The translations under genes were made by a program, and so were the position numbers. A stretch of 61,992 bases of DNA from Pseudonocardia acidicola (GTDB lineage Bacteria; Actinomycetota; Actinomycetes; Mycobacteriales; Pseudonocardiaceae): contig NZ_JAAXLA010000038.1 of NCBI RefSeq assembly GCF_012911935.1, positions 1 to 61,992 of the forward strand, written 5' to 3'. Below the pieces are notes generated by a model. The model had not been told where the DNA came from. It made no database searches and was given only the letters and a program-made list of their open reading frames with translations. This document shows, in pieces, positions 1-7,618 of the stretch (position 1 is its first letter; the number at the start of each line of letters is the position of its first letter).

Positions 1-133
1 GCTGCTGCAGACCGACGGCGAACACGACACCCCGCTCGCCCACGACCTCGCCCGCCTCGGCCACGGCCGCCTCGCCCCGGTGCACACCCACCGCGACGTC
101 GCCCCCGCCCTCAACCGCCTCCTCGCCGGCTGA
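1..133 (+). CDS. C-terminal fragment of an unidentified protein
   Basis: The window opens inside a gene. The frame from base 2 is open to a TGA at 131-133 and gives 43 residues ending NRLLAG. The segment is rich in His, Asp and Leu, and codon third positions are almost all G or C, as in a genuine actinobacterial gene. I do not recognise the family from this tail. The gene ends 20 bp before a palindromic repeat. Confidence 0.55.
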   Translation, partial: LLQTDGEHDTPLAHDLARLGHGRLAPVHTHRDVAPALNRLLAG

Positions 134-152
134 CACCCGCCCGCCCCACGGG

Positions 153-199
153 ATCGGGGTGGCTTTGCTGGCGCTCGATGTCAGCAAAGCCACCCCGAT
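153..199. repeat. Dispersed palindromic hairpin, copy 1
   Basis: A perfect 18-bp inverted repeat: ATCGGGGTGGCTTTGCTG at 153-170 and its reverse complement at 182-199, with an 11-nt loop. A second, imperfect copy lies at 20831-20879. It sits between the end of one gene and the start of the next, so it may act as a terminator or be a REP-like dispersed element. A naive gene call from the GTG at 159 would start inside it and is wrong. Confidence 0.85.
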
Positions 200-221
200 G
201 GCGTGCGGGGGTGGGGCTAGC

Positions 222-1199
222 GTGCGGGGTGTGGGTGAGCTTGTCGGCATTGACGCGATCACGGCGGCGGCGGAGTGCATCGCGGGGTTCGTACTGCGTA
301 CCCCGACGCTGCCGAGCCCGGGATTGACCGCGCACCTGGGGGTGCCGGTCACGGTCAAGCTGGAGTTGCTCCAGCGCACGGGGTCGTTCAAGCCGCGGGG
401 CGCGGTGGCGAAGCTGCTGTCGCTGTCCGACGCCGAGCGGGCGGCCGGGGTCGTCGCGGTGAGCGGCGGCAACCACGGGGTCGCGCTGGCCGACGTCGCC
501 GGCTCGATGGGTGTGGCCGCGACCGTGGTGATGCCGGAGTCGGCGCCGTCGCGGTCGATCGAGACGGCCCGGGCGGCGGGCGCCATCGTGCGGTTGACCC
601 CGGACATGACCGGCGCGTTCGCGCTCACCGAGCAGCTCGTGCTCGACGGGCTGACTCTGGTGCACCCGTTCGACGACCCGGTGGTGATCGCGGGCCAGGG
701 CACCGTCGGGGCGGAGTTCGCCGCCGACGCCCCGGACGTCACCGACGTGCTGGTCAGTGTCGGGGGCGGCGGGCTGATCTCCGGTGTCGCCGCGGCGTTG
801 CGGGCGCTGGTCCCGGGGGTGCGGGTGTGGGGCGTCGAGACCGAGGGCGCCGACGCGATGGCGGCGGCCCGGGCGGCGGGTGGCCCGGTGCCCGTCACGC
901 TGTCGTCGATCGTGAGCACGCTCAGCGCGCCTGCGGTCTCGCAGCTGACCTACGATCACGTGACGGCGCTGGTCTCCGACGTCCTCGTCGTCTCCGACGC
1001 CGACGCCGTGCGCGGGGTGCTGACGCTGGCCGAGCGGGCGAAGGTGTGGACCGAGCCGGCCGCCGGGTGCCTGGTCCCGGCGGCGCAGCGGGTGCTCGAG
1101 CGCGTCGGCCCGGACGCGCGCCTCGGCTTCGTGCTGTGCGGCGGCAACGCCACGCCGTCCGACGTGACCGCCTGGGCGCAGCGCTTCGACCTGCTCTGA
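222..1199 (+). CDS. Threonine/serine dehydratase family (fold-type II PLP enzyme)
   Basis: Predicted cytoplasmic PLP enzyme that deaminates a hydroxy amino acid such as threonine or serine to a 2-oxo acid. The PLP lysine lies in GSFKPRGA (about residue 57), the substrate loop SGGNHG at about 81, and the phosphate-binding glycine loop GGGGL at about 181. The length of 325 residues fits the catalytic domain alone, with no C-terminal ACT domain, so it resembles catabolic dehydratases or serine racemase-like enzymes rather than IlvA. I chose the GTG at 222 because GGGGTGGGG precedes it; the GTG at 231 is equally compatible with the family. An upstream GTG at 159 lies inside the palindromic repeat. 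Substrate is inferred only from family. Confidence 0.85.
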   Translation: MRGVGELVGIDAITAAAECIAGFVLRTPTLPSPGLTAHLGVPVTVKLELLQRTGSFKPRGAVAKLLSLSDAERAAGVVAVSGGNHGVALADVAGSMGVAATVVMPESAPSRSIETARAAGAIVRLTPDMTGAFALTEQLVLDGLTLVHPFDDPVVIAGQGTVGAEFAADAPDVTDVLVSVGGGGLISGVAAALRALVPGVRVWGVETEGADAMAAARAAGGPVPVTLSSIVSTLSAPAVSQLTYDHVTALVSDVLVVSDADAVRGVLTLAERAKVWTEPAAGCLVPAAQRVLERVGPDARLGFVLCGGNATPSDVTAWAQRFDLL

Positions 1200-1271
1200 T
1201 CCGAGTCCCGCCGCCTCGTGACGACATCGAGACCGTGGATTGCCGCAGCGGGCTGCGGTGTTGCACGGGGT

Positions 1272-2393
1272 GTGCGCACGGACGTGGTGATCATCGGGGC
1301 CGGGCAGGCGGGGCTCTCGGCTGCGTACGGGCTGCGTCGCGCCGGCCTGGAGCCCGGGTCCGGCTTCGTCGTGCTCGACGGCGAGGACGGACCGGGCGGG
1401 GCGTGGCGGCACCGCTGGCCGACGCTGCGGGTCGACGACGCGCACCGCATCCACGACCTGCCCGGGCTGGCCTTCGAACCGGACGATCCGACCCGGCCCG
1501 CCGCCGAGGTCGTGCCCGCGTACTTCGCCGCCTACGAGCAGGCCTTCGACCTGCAGGTCCGCCGGCCGGCCCGGGTGCACTCGGTCCGTGACGCGTTCCC
1601 CGACCTGCTCGTCGAGACCGGCGCCGGCGCCTGGACCACGCGCGCGCTGATCAACGCGACCGGCACCTGGACTCGCCCGTTCCGCCCGCGCTACCCGGGC
1701 GCCGAGACCTTTCGCGGCCGCCAGCTGCACACCGCCGACTACCGCGGGCCGGCGGCCTTCGCCGGAGCCCGGGTCGTCGTGGTCGGCGGCGGCACGTCGG
1801 CGGTGCAGCTGCTGCTGGAGATCGCCCCGGTCGCGGCGGCGGCGACGTGGGCGACCCGCCGTCCGCCCGAGTTCCGGGAGGGCCCGTTCGACGACGCCTC
1901 CGGTCGCGCCGCGGTCGCCCGCGTCGAGGAGCGGGTCCGGGCCGGGTTGCCGCCGGCGAGCGTGGTCAGCGTGACCGGGCTGCCGCTCACCCCGGCGATG
2001 CGCGCGGGTCTGGACAGCGGGGTGCTGCACCGGCGGCCGATGTTCTCCAGGATCATCCCCGACGGCGTGGCGTGGCCGGACGGGACCGTCGAGCCCGCCG
2101 ACGTGATCCTGTGGTGCACCGGGTGGCGCCCGGCGATCGGGCACCTCGCGCCGCTGCGGCTGCGCGGCCCGGGTGGCGGGATCGTCCTCGACGGCACCGC
2201 CGCCGTCGCCGATCCGCGGGTTCACCTCGTCGGCTACGGTCCCTCGGCGAGCACGATCGGCGCCAACCGGGCCGGGCGCGCCGCCGCCAGGGCCGTGGTG
2301 GACAGGCTGGACGGGCAGGCCGGCGCCGGGGTCAACCGCTCCGGCCGACCGCTTCCGCACGCTCCCGGCGCAGCAGCCGGTACTCCCGGATGA
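1272..2393 (+). CDS. FAD-dependent oxidoreductase, flavin monooxygenase-like
   Basis: Flavoprotein with two dinucleotide-binding folds: GAGQAG at residues 9-14 for FAD, and VVGGGTSA at about 170 for NAD(P)H. An ATGTWTRP segment near 130 matches the ATG motif of flavin-containing and Baeyer-Villiger-type monooxygenases. The protein has 373 residues and no signal peptide. The GTG at 1272 puts the first glycine motif at the usual distance from the N-terminus; a GTG at 1218 would add 18 unlikely residues. The last 62 bp overlap the 3' end of the convergent DUF2127 gene, so the Gly/Pro-rich tail may be a recent read-through. Substrate cannot be predicted; the gene stands alone on this strand. Confidence 0.85.
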   Translation: MRTDVVIIGAGQAGLSAAYGLRRAGLEPGSGFVVLDGEDGPGGAWRHRWPTLRVDDAHRIHDLPGLAFEPDDPTRPAAEVVPAYFAAYEQAFDLQVRRPARVHSVRDAFPDLLVETGAGAWTTRALINATGTWTRPFRPRYPGAETFRGRQLHTADYRGPAAFAGARVVVVGGGTSAVQLLLEIAPVAAAATWATRRPPEFREGPFDDASGRAAVARVEERVRAGLPPASVVSVTGLPLTPAMRAGLDSGVLHRRPMFSRIIPDGVAWPDGTVEPADVILWCTGWRPAIGHLAPLRLRGPGGGIVLDGTAAVADPRVHLVGYGPSASTIGANRAGRAAARAVVDRLDGQAGAGVNRSGRPLPHAPGAAAGTPG

Positions 2394-2832
2394 TCAAGAC
2401 GATGATCGCGATGTCGATCGCGGCCAGGAACGGCAGCAGCACCGAGTGCGTCTGCGTCGCCCGGTAGATCTCGTAGGCCACGAACACACCGAGGACCACG
2501 ACCGCCACCGGGTAGGCGGGCATGACCTTGCGCAGCAGCGCCCACACCAGGGCCAGCTTGATCAGCCCGTGCAACCCGAGGTAGAGCACCGCGAAGGTCC
2601 GGTGCCCGGAGGCGAACTCCGCCGTGCCGGCCACGAAGTGGCGGGTCAGCGAGCCGTCGGGCGGTCCGAGCAGGTCACGGCTGATCACAGCGTTGATCAG
2701 CCGTTGCACGGTGGCCCCGGAGATCAGCAGCAACGCGACCGCGCCGACCAGTTCCGCGGCACCGTCGATGCCCTTGATCAGCAGGGCGATCTTGAAGAGG
2801 CGTTCGGTACGGCGCGTACCCGCGTCGCTCAT
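2332..2832 (-). CDS. DUF2127 family membrane protein
   Basis: Small integral membrane protein of 166 residues with about four hydrophobic helices: FKIALLIKGIDGAAELVGAV near the N-terminus, a VLYLGLHGLIKLALVWALL segment, VAVVVLGVFVAYEIY, and a final AAIDIAIIVLII. The pattern and the LLIKG opening match the DUF2127 family, whose role is unknown. The start ATG overlaps the stop of the upstream YVTN lipoprotein gene (ATGA, 2829-2832), indicating translational coupling. It is the last gene of a leftward set with the YVTN lipoprotein and the deacetylase-like protein, which hints at a cell-envelope role. Confidence 0.85.
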   Translation of the reverse strand: MSDAGTRRTERLFKIALLIKGIDGAAELVGAVALLLISGATVQRLINAVISRDLLGPPDGSLTRHFVAGTAEFASGHRTFAVLYLGLHGLIKLALVWALLRKVMPAYPVAVVVLGVFVAYEIYRATQTHSVLLPFLAAIDIAIIVLIIREYRLLRRERAEAVGRSG

Positions 2833-4028
2833 CGAGTGATCCCCGTGTGTCCGAGGGAGTAGCGGCCCGGTTGCGGCCACACACACAACCCGTGCGGCCC
2901 GTTGCCCACCGGGATCTTGGTGATCAGGTGGCCGTCGGTGGTCGAGAGCACGTAGACGACCCGGTCGTAGCGGCCGGACAGCCACAGCTGCCTGCCGTCG
3001 GCGGTCACGTTGCCCATGTCCGGGCTGCCGCCACCGGGGATCCGCCACTTCGTGATCACCGCGCCGGTGTAGGCGTCGAGCACACTCACACTCCCCTCGC
3101 GCCGGTTGGTGACGAACAGCCGGGTGGCGTCGCGGCTGAGATAGAGCCCGTGCGCCCCGAGCCCGGTCGGGATCTCGCGGAGCACCCTGGTCGCTGCGCC
3201 GTCGAGCACCCAGACTCCGTTCTGCTGGCTGTCGGCGATGTAGAACACCGAGCCGTCCGGGGCGAGCTTGATGTCCTGCGGACCCATCATGGTGTTGCGG
3301 GTCGGCAGGTCGATCATGCGCAGCAGCTTGCGGTTCGCGATGTCGACGACGGCGACCCGGCCGGCGAACTCACAGGTGAACACGGCCGTGCGGCCGTCCG
3401 GGGTGAAGTCGGCGTGGTCGATGCCGGCACAGTCCGGGGTGAGCAGTTCCTGCTGCTCCTTCCAGGTGTGCGGGTCGTAGAAGACCAGCCGCTTGCGCTC
3501 CTCGGCAACCGAGATCGCCGACGTCCCGTCGGGGGTGAAGTACATGTTGTACGGGTCGGTCACCGGGATGTTGGCGCCCGGCTTGCCGGTCGTCGGGTCG
3601 AACGGCGTGACCTTGTTCGTCGTGTCGTCACTCGCGTAGAGCGTCTTCATGTCGTACGACGGGACGACGTGCTGCAGTTCCCCGCCCAGGCGATACTTGC
3701 CGACCACCGCGAACGTGGCCGGGTCGATCACCCACACATCACCCGACTTCGTATGCGGGACGTACACCAGCGGCTTCGCCGCTTTCGCGGCGTCGGAGAG
3801 CATGCCGGCGCCGGCGTCGGCGTAGACGTTGTGCGAGTTGGTCACGGGCGGCATGCCCGGCAACGGCGAGCCCGCGCCCGGGCCGGCCGCGGCCGGCGCG
3901 ACCGGGCCCGGCGGCGGGGCGGGCCCGGGGTCGGCCGAGCATCCGGCCAGGCCGGCGAGGGCGACCAGCAGCGCGGCGGCGACCGGCCGCCACGCCCGTG
4001 GTCCCCCCGCCCTCAGGTGTACCGACAC
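2829..4028 (-). CDS. YVTN-type beta-propeller lipoprotein
   Basis: Predicted exported lipoprotein of 399 residues. An N-terminal signal (RAWRPVAAALLVALAGLAGC) ends in the lipobox LAGC with Cys30 as the lipidation site, followed by a Pro/Ala-rich linker to about residue 60. The rest is repeated beta-propeller blades of the YVTN/NHL type: VYVPHTKSGDVWVIDPAT, FYIADSQQNGVWVLD, LFVTNRREGSVSVLD and VVYVLSTTDGHLI, each with a surface-antigen-like NPDG or APDG turn. A strong GGAGGAG precedes the GTG start. It lies 13 bp downstream of a deacetylase-like lipoprotein and is coupled to a DUF2127 protein. No enzymatic residues are recognisable, so ligand or scaffold function is likely. Confidence 0.9.
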   Translation of the reverse strand: MSVHLRAGGPRAWRPVAAALLVALAGLAGCSADPGPAPPPGPVAPAAAGPGAGSPLPGMPPVTNSHNVYADAGAGMLSDAAKAAKPLVYVPHTKSGDVWVIDPATFAVVGKYRLGGELQHVVPSYDMKTLYASDDTTNKVTPFDPTTGKPGANIPVTDPYNMYFTPDGTSAISVAEERKRLVFYDPHTWKEQQELLTPDCAGIDHADFTPDGRTAVFTCEFAGRVAVVDIANRKLLRMIDLPTRNTMMGPQDIKLAPDGSVFYIADSQQNGVWVLDGAATRVLREIPTGLGAHGLYLSRDATRLFVTNRREGSVSVLDAYTGAVITKWRIPGGGSPDMGNVTADGRQLWLSGRYDRVVYVLSTTDGHLITKIPVGNGPHGLCVWPQPGRYSLGHTGITR

Positions 4029-4041
4029 GTGCCGCTCCTCC

Positions 4042-4818
4042 TCAGGCGAACAGGCGCCCAGCGGTCACCGGGGTGAGCCCCCGGGCCGCCAGGTCGTCGA
4101 GGATCCCCGGAACTGCGGCAAGCGTCCCGGGATGTCCGAGGTGCATGCTGACCACACTCCCCGGACCTGCGGCTGCGATGTAGTGCCGAATGGCCGTAAC
4201 ACCCGGATCGGTGAAGTCCCGGGAGTCGACGTCGTAGGACAGCACCTTCGGATAGCCGGCCGCGCCCGCGAGCTTGCGGACCTCTGCGGTGGCGTGCTGA
4301 GCCTGGGACGGGCGGAAGAAGTCGCCCGGTCCCCCGGTGAGCGCGGCGATCCGGTCCCGGCACTTCTCGATCTCCGCGCGGATCCCCGCCTCGCCCAGCG
4401 CGGCGAGGTCCGGATGCGACCAGGTGTGGTTGCCCAGCTCGTGGCCGAGATCGGTGACCATCTTGGCGGCGTCCGGGTACTGCTGCAGCCAGGTGCCGAC
4501 GGCCAGCACGGTGACCGCAGCACCGCGGTCGTGGAACTCGGTGAGCACCTTGCGGGCGAGGTCGAGATCGCCCGCACCGTGGAAGGTCAGCGCGACCTCG
4601 GGCCGGCCCGAGCCGGCACGCTCGATCTCGGTGGCCGGACCGGTGCGGGCCGGTGTCGGCGTGGGGCTCGGGCGGGGCGTCGCCGCCGCCGGCGCGGCGG
4701 GCGCGGCGGACGGGACCGCCGGGGCGCTGCAGCCGGCTGCCGCGGCCGCCCCGATCGTCGCCAGACCGGCCCGCAACAGCCCCCGCCGGGACAGCCTCGT
4801 CTCGTCGCCCCCACCCAT
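4042..4818 (-). CDS. Polysaccharide deacetylase-like lipoprotein with degenerate catalytic motif
   Basis: NodB-fold (carbohydrate esterase 4) protein of 258 residues, exported by Tat: SRRGLLRAGL at 10-19 and a lipobox-like AAGC with Cys30, then a Pro/Thr linker to about 60. Motif 2 is intact (NHTWSH near 130, metal-binding histidines). Motif 1, normally TFDDG, reads TFHGAGD, so both the catalytic base Asp and the metal-ligand Asp are absent; motif 3, normally RPPYG, reads RPSQAQ. It is therefore either inactive, a binding protein, or chemically altered. The start is the ATG at 4818; no Shine-Dalgarno is visible and a -10 hexamer sits 8 nt upstream. First gene of the leftward trio. Confidence 0.85.
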   Translation of the reverse strand: MGGGDETRLSRRGLLRAGLATIGAAAAAGCSAPAVPSAAPAAPAAATPRPSPTPTPARTGPATEIERAGSGRPEVALTFHGAGDLDLARKVLTEFHDRGAAVTVLAVGTWLQQYPDAAKMVTDLGHELGNHTWSHPDLAALGEAGIRAEIEKCRDRIAALTGGPGDFFRPSQAQHATAEVRKLAGAAGYPKVLSYDVDSRDFTDPGVTAIRHYIAAAGPGSVVSMHLGHPGTLAAVPGILDDLAARGLTPVTAGRLFA

Positions 4819-4826
4819 GACCCGAA

Positions 4827-4832
4827 AGCGTA
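4827..4832 (-). promoter_or_regulatory. Putative -10 box of a leaderless transcript
   Basis: On the minus strand the hexamer TACGCT lies exactly 8 nt before the ATG of the deacetylase-like gene, and no ribosome-binding site fits between them. This is the arrangement expected for a leaderless actinobacterial mRNA. No convincing -35 is visible. Confidence 0.45.
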
Positions 4833-4858
4833 GTACGTCCCCTGACCTGGGGTTTTCT

Positions 4859-6415
4859 TTACCTACGCGATTCCTGGCCATGGGGAGACGCGGCGTGTTC
4901 GGCGCGCAGTGCTCGCTTGAGCAGTTTGCCGGACTCGGTGCGTGGCAGCTCTGCCCGCTCCGTCCAGGAGCGGGGGCACTTGTAGCCGGCAAGGTGGCGC
5001 CGCACGTGCGCGTCGAGGGCGGCCAGGTCGAGGGTCCGGCCCGGGCGCGGCACCACGACCGCGTGCACGGCCTCCCCCCACTCCGCCGACGGCACGCCGA
5101 ACACCGCGGCGTCGCCGACGTCCGGGTGGGCGTGCAGCACCGCCTCGATCTCGGCCGGGTAGACGTTCATCCCGCCGGTGATGATCATGTCGTTGCGGCG
5201 GTCGCAGATGTGCAGGTAGCCCTCGTCGTCGAGATGGGCGACATCGCCGACCGTCTTCCAGCCGCCGTCGCGCTGCTCGACCGGGCCCCGCCGGTGGTAG
5301 CCCTCGTAGGTCGTCGACGAGCGCACGTACAGCTCCCCCGGCATCCCCGGCGCAGCGGGCGCCCCGTCCTCGCCGAGCACCAGCACCTCCACACCCGGCA
5401 CCGGCCGCCCACAGGACCCCGGCTTGCGCAGCTGGTCCTCGGGCGGGAGGACCGTGTCGACGCCGAGCTCGGTCGAACCGTAGATCTCGAACAGGAACCC
5501 GTCGCCCAGCGTCGCGATGACCTCCCGTTTCAGCGCGTACGGCATCGGGGCCGCGTTGACGACCAGTGAGCGCATCGAGGACAGGTCGGCGCGGCCGAGC
5601 ACCTCGGCGGGCAGCGAGACGATCCGCTTGAGCGGCGTCGGCGCGGTGAACGTGTTCGTCACCCGGTGTTCGCGGACCAGGTCGAGCCAGCGCGCGGCGT
5701 CGAAGCGGCGCATCAGCACGATCGTGCCGCCCAGGGCGTGGTTCAGGCTGGCCCAGGCGAGCGGCCCGGAGTGGTAGAGCGGGCCGGTCGTCAGATGCAC
5801 CTCCTCGCCGGGGCGCAACCGCAGCGTCTCGACCAGCGCCGCGGTCATCGCCGGATCCGAGCGGGTCCGCAGCGCGCCCTTGGGCCGGCCGGTGGTCCCG
5901 GAGGTGTAGATCATGGTGCCGCCGACGCCGTCCGCGGGCGGGGCCGGTGGCTCCTGCGGCCGCCCCGCGGCGAGAACGTCGGCCCAGGCCAGCGCCCCGT
6001 CGAAGGGCTGCCCGCCGTGGACGACGACATGGCGCACCCCGGGCAGCGCGGCCCGGATCTGCGCGATCCGGCCGGCCTGCTCCGCGTCGACCACGACCAG
6101 GGCGGCCTGGCTGTCGTCGATCACGTAGTGCATCTCGTCGGCGGCGAACCGGTAGGCCAGCGGCACGGCGAGCAGCCCGATCTTGCGGGCCGCGTGCAGG
6201 AAGGTGAGCACCTCACGGCTGTTGGGCCCGCACCACACGGCCCGGTCCCCCGCGCCGATCCCGTGCGCCCGCAACCCGTGAGCGAGCCGGTTCACGGTCT
6301 CGTTGAGCTGCCCGAACGCGACGGTCCCGGCGTCATCGACGATCGCGGCCTTGCCGGGGGTGGCGTGTGCGTGCGCGGCGAGCACGTCGACGGGTGTCTC
6401 GGGCGCGGCGGTCAT
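4859..6415 (-). CDS. AMP-binding acyl-CoA synthetase
   Basis: Class I adenylate-forming enzyme of 518 residues that would activate a carboxylic acid as acyl-AMP and transfer it to CoA. The ATP-binding loop YTSGTTGRPKGA is near residue 170, the YGSTELG motif near 330, GELYVR near 380, the hinge GDVAHLDDEGYLHICDRR near 405 and the C-terminal catalytic lysine in ESGKLLKRAL near 500. The start ATG at 6415 gives a normal family length; the frame extends upstream without a better start. It resembles fatty-acid or aromatic-acid CoA ligases; the acid cannot be told from sequence. It lies 40 bp upstream of the deacetylase-like gene on the same strand, but that gene has its own promoter signal. Confidence 0.92.
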   Translation of the reverse strand: MTAAPETPVDVLAAHAHATPGKAAIVDDAGTVAFGQLNETVNRLAHGLRAHGIGAGDRAVWCGPNSREVLTFLHAARKIGLLAVPLAYRFAADEMHYVIDDSQAALVVVDAEQAGRIAQIRAALPGVRHVVVHGGQPFDGALAWADVLAAGRPQEPPAPPADGVGGTMIYTSGTTGRPKGALRTRSDPAMTAALVETLRLRPGEEVHLTTGPLYHSGPLAWASLNHALGGTIVLMRRFDAARWLDLVREHRVTNTFTAPTPLKRIVSLPAEVLGRADLSSMRSLVVNAAPMPYALKREVIATLGDGFLFEIYGSTELGVDTVLPPEDQLRKPGSCGRPVPGVEVLVLGEDGAPAAPGMPGELYVRSSTTYEGYHRRGPVEQRDGGWKTVGDVAHLDDEGYLHICDRRNDMIITGGMNVYPAEIEAVLHAHPDVGDAAVFGVPSAEWGEAVHAVVVPRPGRTLDLAALDAHVRRHLAGYKCPRSWTERAELPRTESGKLLKRALRAEHAASPHGQESRR

Positions 6416-6494
6416 CGACGAGGCTCCACGGTCACGCAGCGACGGCAAGGATGTGCGCCCACTCTCGCCCATCGCCGGGCCCCGCGGAAGGGGA

Positions 6495-7016
6495 TCAGAG
6501 CGGGGGCAGCGGCGGCAGCTTCTTCTCGAAGGCGTGCTCGCCGACCTGCTCCGCCGGCAGCGTCACCTCGTAGAGCGGGGTGTAACCGCTGGCCAGGTAG
6601 AGCGCGGTCGCCTCCGGCTGCCGCGGCCCCGTCGCCAGGTGGACCCGGGTGTAGCCGCGGCGTCGGGCCTCGCCCTCCAGCTCGACCAGCACGCGGCGGG
6701 CCAGCCCGCGACGGCGGTGCGCGGCGGCGGTCCAGATCCGCTTGAACTCCGCGGTGTCGTCGTCGTGGCGGCGGAACGCCCCGCCCGCCACCGGCGCGCC
6801 GGCGTCGACCAGCAGCACCAGGCCTCCACCCGGGCGGCGGAAGTCCTTGAGCGAGTAGCGGGTCATCTCGGGACTGACGTCCTCGGCGCTGCCGTAGCGG
6901 CTGCGGTACTCGTGGTCGAGCTCGGCGAACATGGGAACGACCAACGGGTCGAACGGTGCGACGTGGCGGACTTCGAGGACGTACACGCCTTCATGGATAA
7001 CCCGAGCCGGGACCAT
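6495..7016 (-). CDS. GNAT family N-acetyltransferase
   Basis: Protein of 173 residues with the GNAT acetyl-CoA-binding signature RRRGLARRVL near residue 97, followed by a helix and the EATALYLASGYTP segment typical of motif B. The strand before it (AEFKRIWTAAAHR) is the usual beta-4. It would transfer an acetyl group to an unknown amine. The ATG at 7016 is used; the first 25 residues carry no other clear start. It precedes the acyl-CoA synthetase by 79 bp on the same strand. Confidence 0.85.
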   Translation of the reverse strand: MVPARVIHEGVYVLEVRHVAPFDPLVVPMFAELDHEYRSRYGSAEDVSPEMTRYSLKDFRRPGGGLVLLVDAGAPVAGGAFRRHDDDTAEFKRIWTAAAHRRRGLARRVLVELEGEARRRGYTRVHLATGPRQPEATALYLASGYTPLYEVTLPAEQVGEHAFEKKLPPLPPL

Positions 7017-7333
7017 CCGCCCACCCGTTCCGATGTGGTATCAGGCACCCTCCGGCCTCCCACCATCGTGCATTGCCGCAGGCCGGCGAGGTCTGAAGAT
7101 CCCCCGTGCGAGGGGAGTTGGCGTTCCGGGCTGGCCCGCGACGCGGGACGCGCCCGAAGATGATCAATATGGGCAAGGGCCTGCGGTGATCGCGGCCGCT
7201 ACACCGTGGCCCCCGGACCCGGCGGCGCGAGCATCGCCCGCGCCGTGCTGGAGGCCGGCCGCGGTCGGGTCGAGGGGTCCTGACCGCGGCTGACCGCAGC
7301 GCAGCATCGCCCGGCGGCGCCGCCGGGAGGTCA
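7017..7333. other. Intergenic stretch without a recognisable gene
   Basis: About 317 bp between the GNAT gene and the YciI-like gene, both leftward. It should hold the GNAT promoter at its left end. A short plus-strand frame near 7180-7283 reads RYTVAPGPGGASIARAV and ends at a TGA; it looks coding-like but has no start or ribosome-binding site and I could not place it. It may be a gene remnant. I see no repeat or strong hairpin here. Confidence 0.4.
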
Positions 7334-7618
7334 TCAGCTCGCGGCCATCGGGCCCACCACCGGCGTCCACGGCCAGGAGCGGCTCTCCGCGATCACGCCG
7401 TGGACGCTGAACGGATCCTCGTCGATCCACTTCGCCAGCTCGTCCTCGTCGGCGACGTCGTAGATCAGCAGGCCACCGGAGCCGTCACCGAACGGGCCCG
7501 CCTGCTTCACCACGCCCTGACGCACCATGTCCTGCAGGTACGCCCGGTGCAGCGGGCGTACCTCGTCGAGCAGCCCGGTGTCGTCGGTGTAGCGCCAGAC
7601 CACCGCGAACAGCGCCAT
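7334..7618 (-). CDS. YciI-like protein
   Basis: Small ferredoxin-like-fold protein of 94 residues. It has the family's opening strand (ALFAVVWRYTDD), the conserved loop GPFGDGSGGLLIYDV and the DPFSVHGV motif near residue 70, which in YciI relatives lines a putative active site. Some relatives act as isomerase- or dehydrochlorinase-like enzymes in aromatic catabolism; that role is inferred from context. Its start overlaps the stop of the upstream hydrolase gene (TGATG at 7616-7620), so it is translated as the last gene of the dioxygenase operon. Confidence 0.85.
   Translation of the reverse strand: MALFAVVWRYTDDTGLLDEVRPLHRAYLQDMVRQGVVKQAGPFGDGSGGLLIYDVADEDELAKWIDEDPFSVHGVIAESRSWPWTPVVGPMAAS

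Noticed and set aside
159..221. N-terminal extension of the dehydratase starting at a GTG at 159
   Set aside because: The start lies inside the palindromic repeat that recurs at 20831, and the added residues (ALLALDVSKATPM) are repeat-derived.
215..224. GCTAGCGTGC ahead of the dehydratase as a fourth CTAGCAT box
   Set aside because: It matches only half of the motif with a mismatch and lacks the second CAG/TAG half; treated as chance similarity.
111..2360. 749-codon open frame on the minus strand
   Set aside because: It lies antisense to two well-supported genes (dehydratase and flavoprotein). The product is Arg/Pro/Gly/His-rich with no domain; high GC at third positions creates such shadows throughout the window.
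7170..7283. Coding-like segment reading RYTVAPGPGGASIARAV
   Set aside because: No start codon or ribosome-binding site and too short to assign; noted only as a possible remnant.
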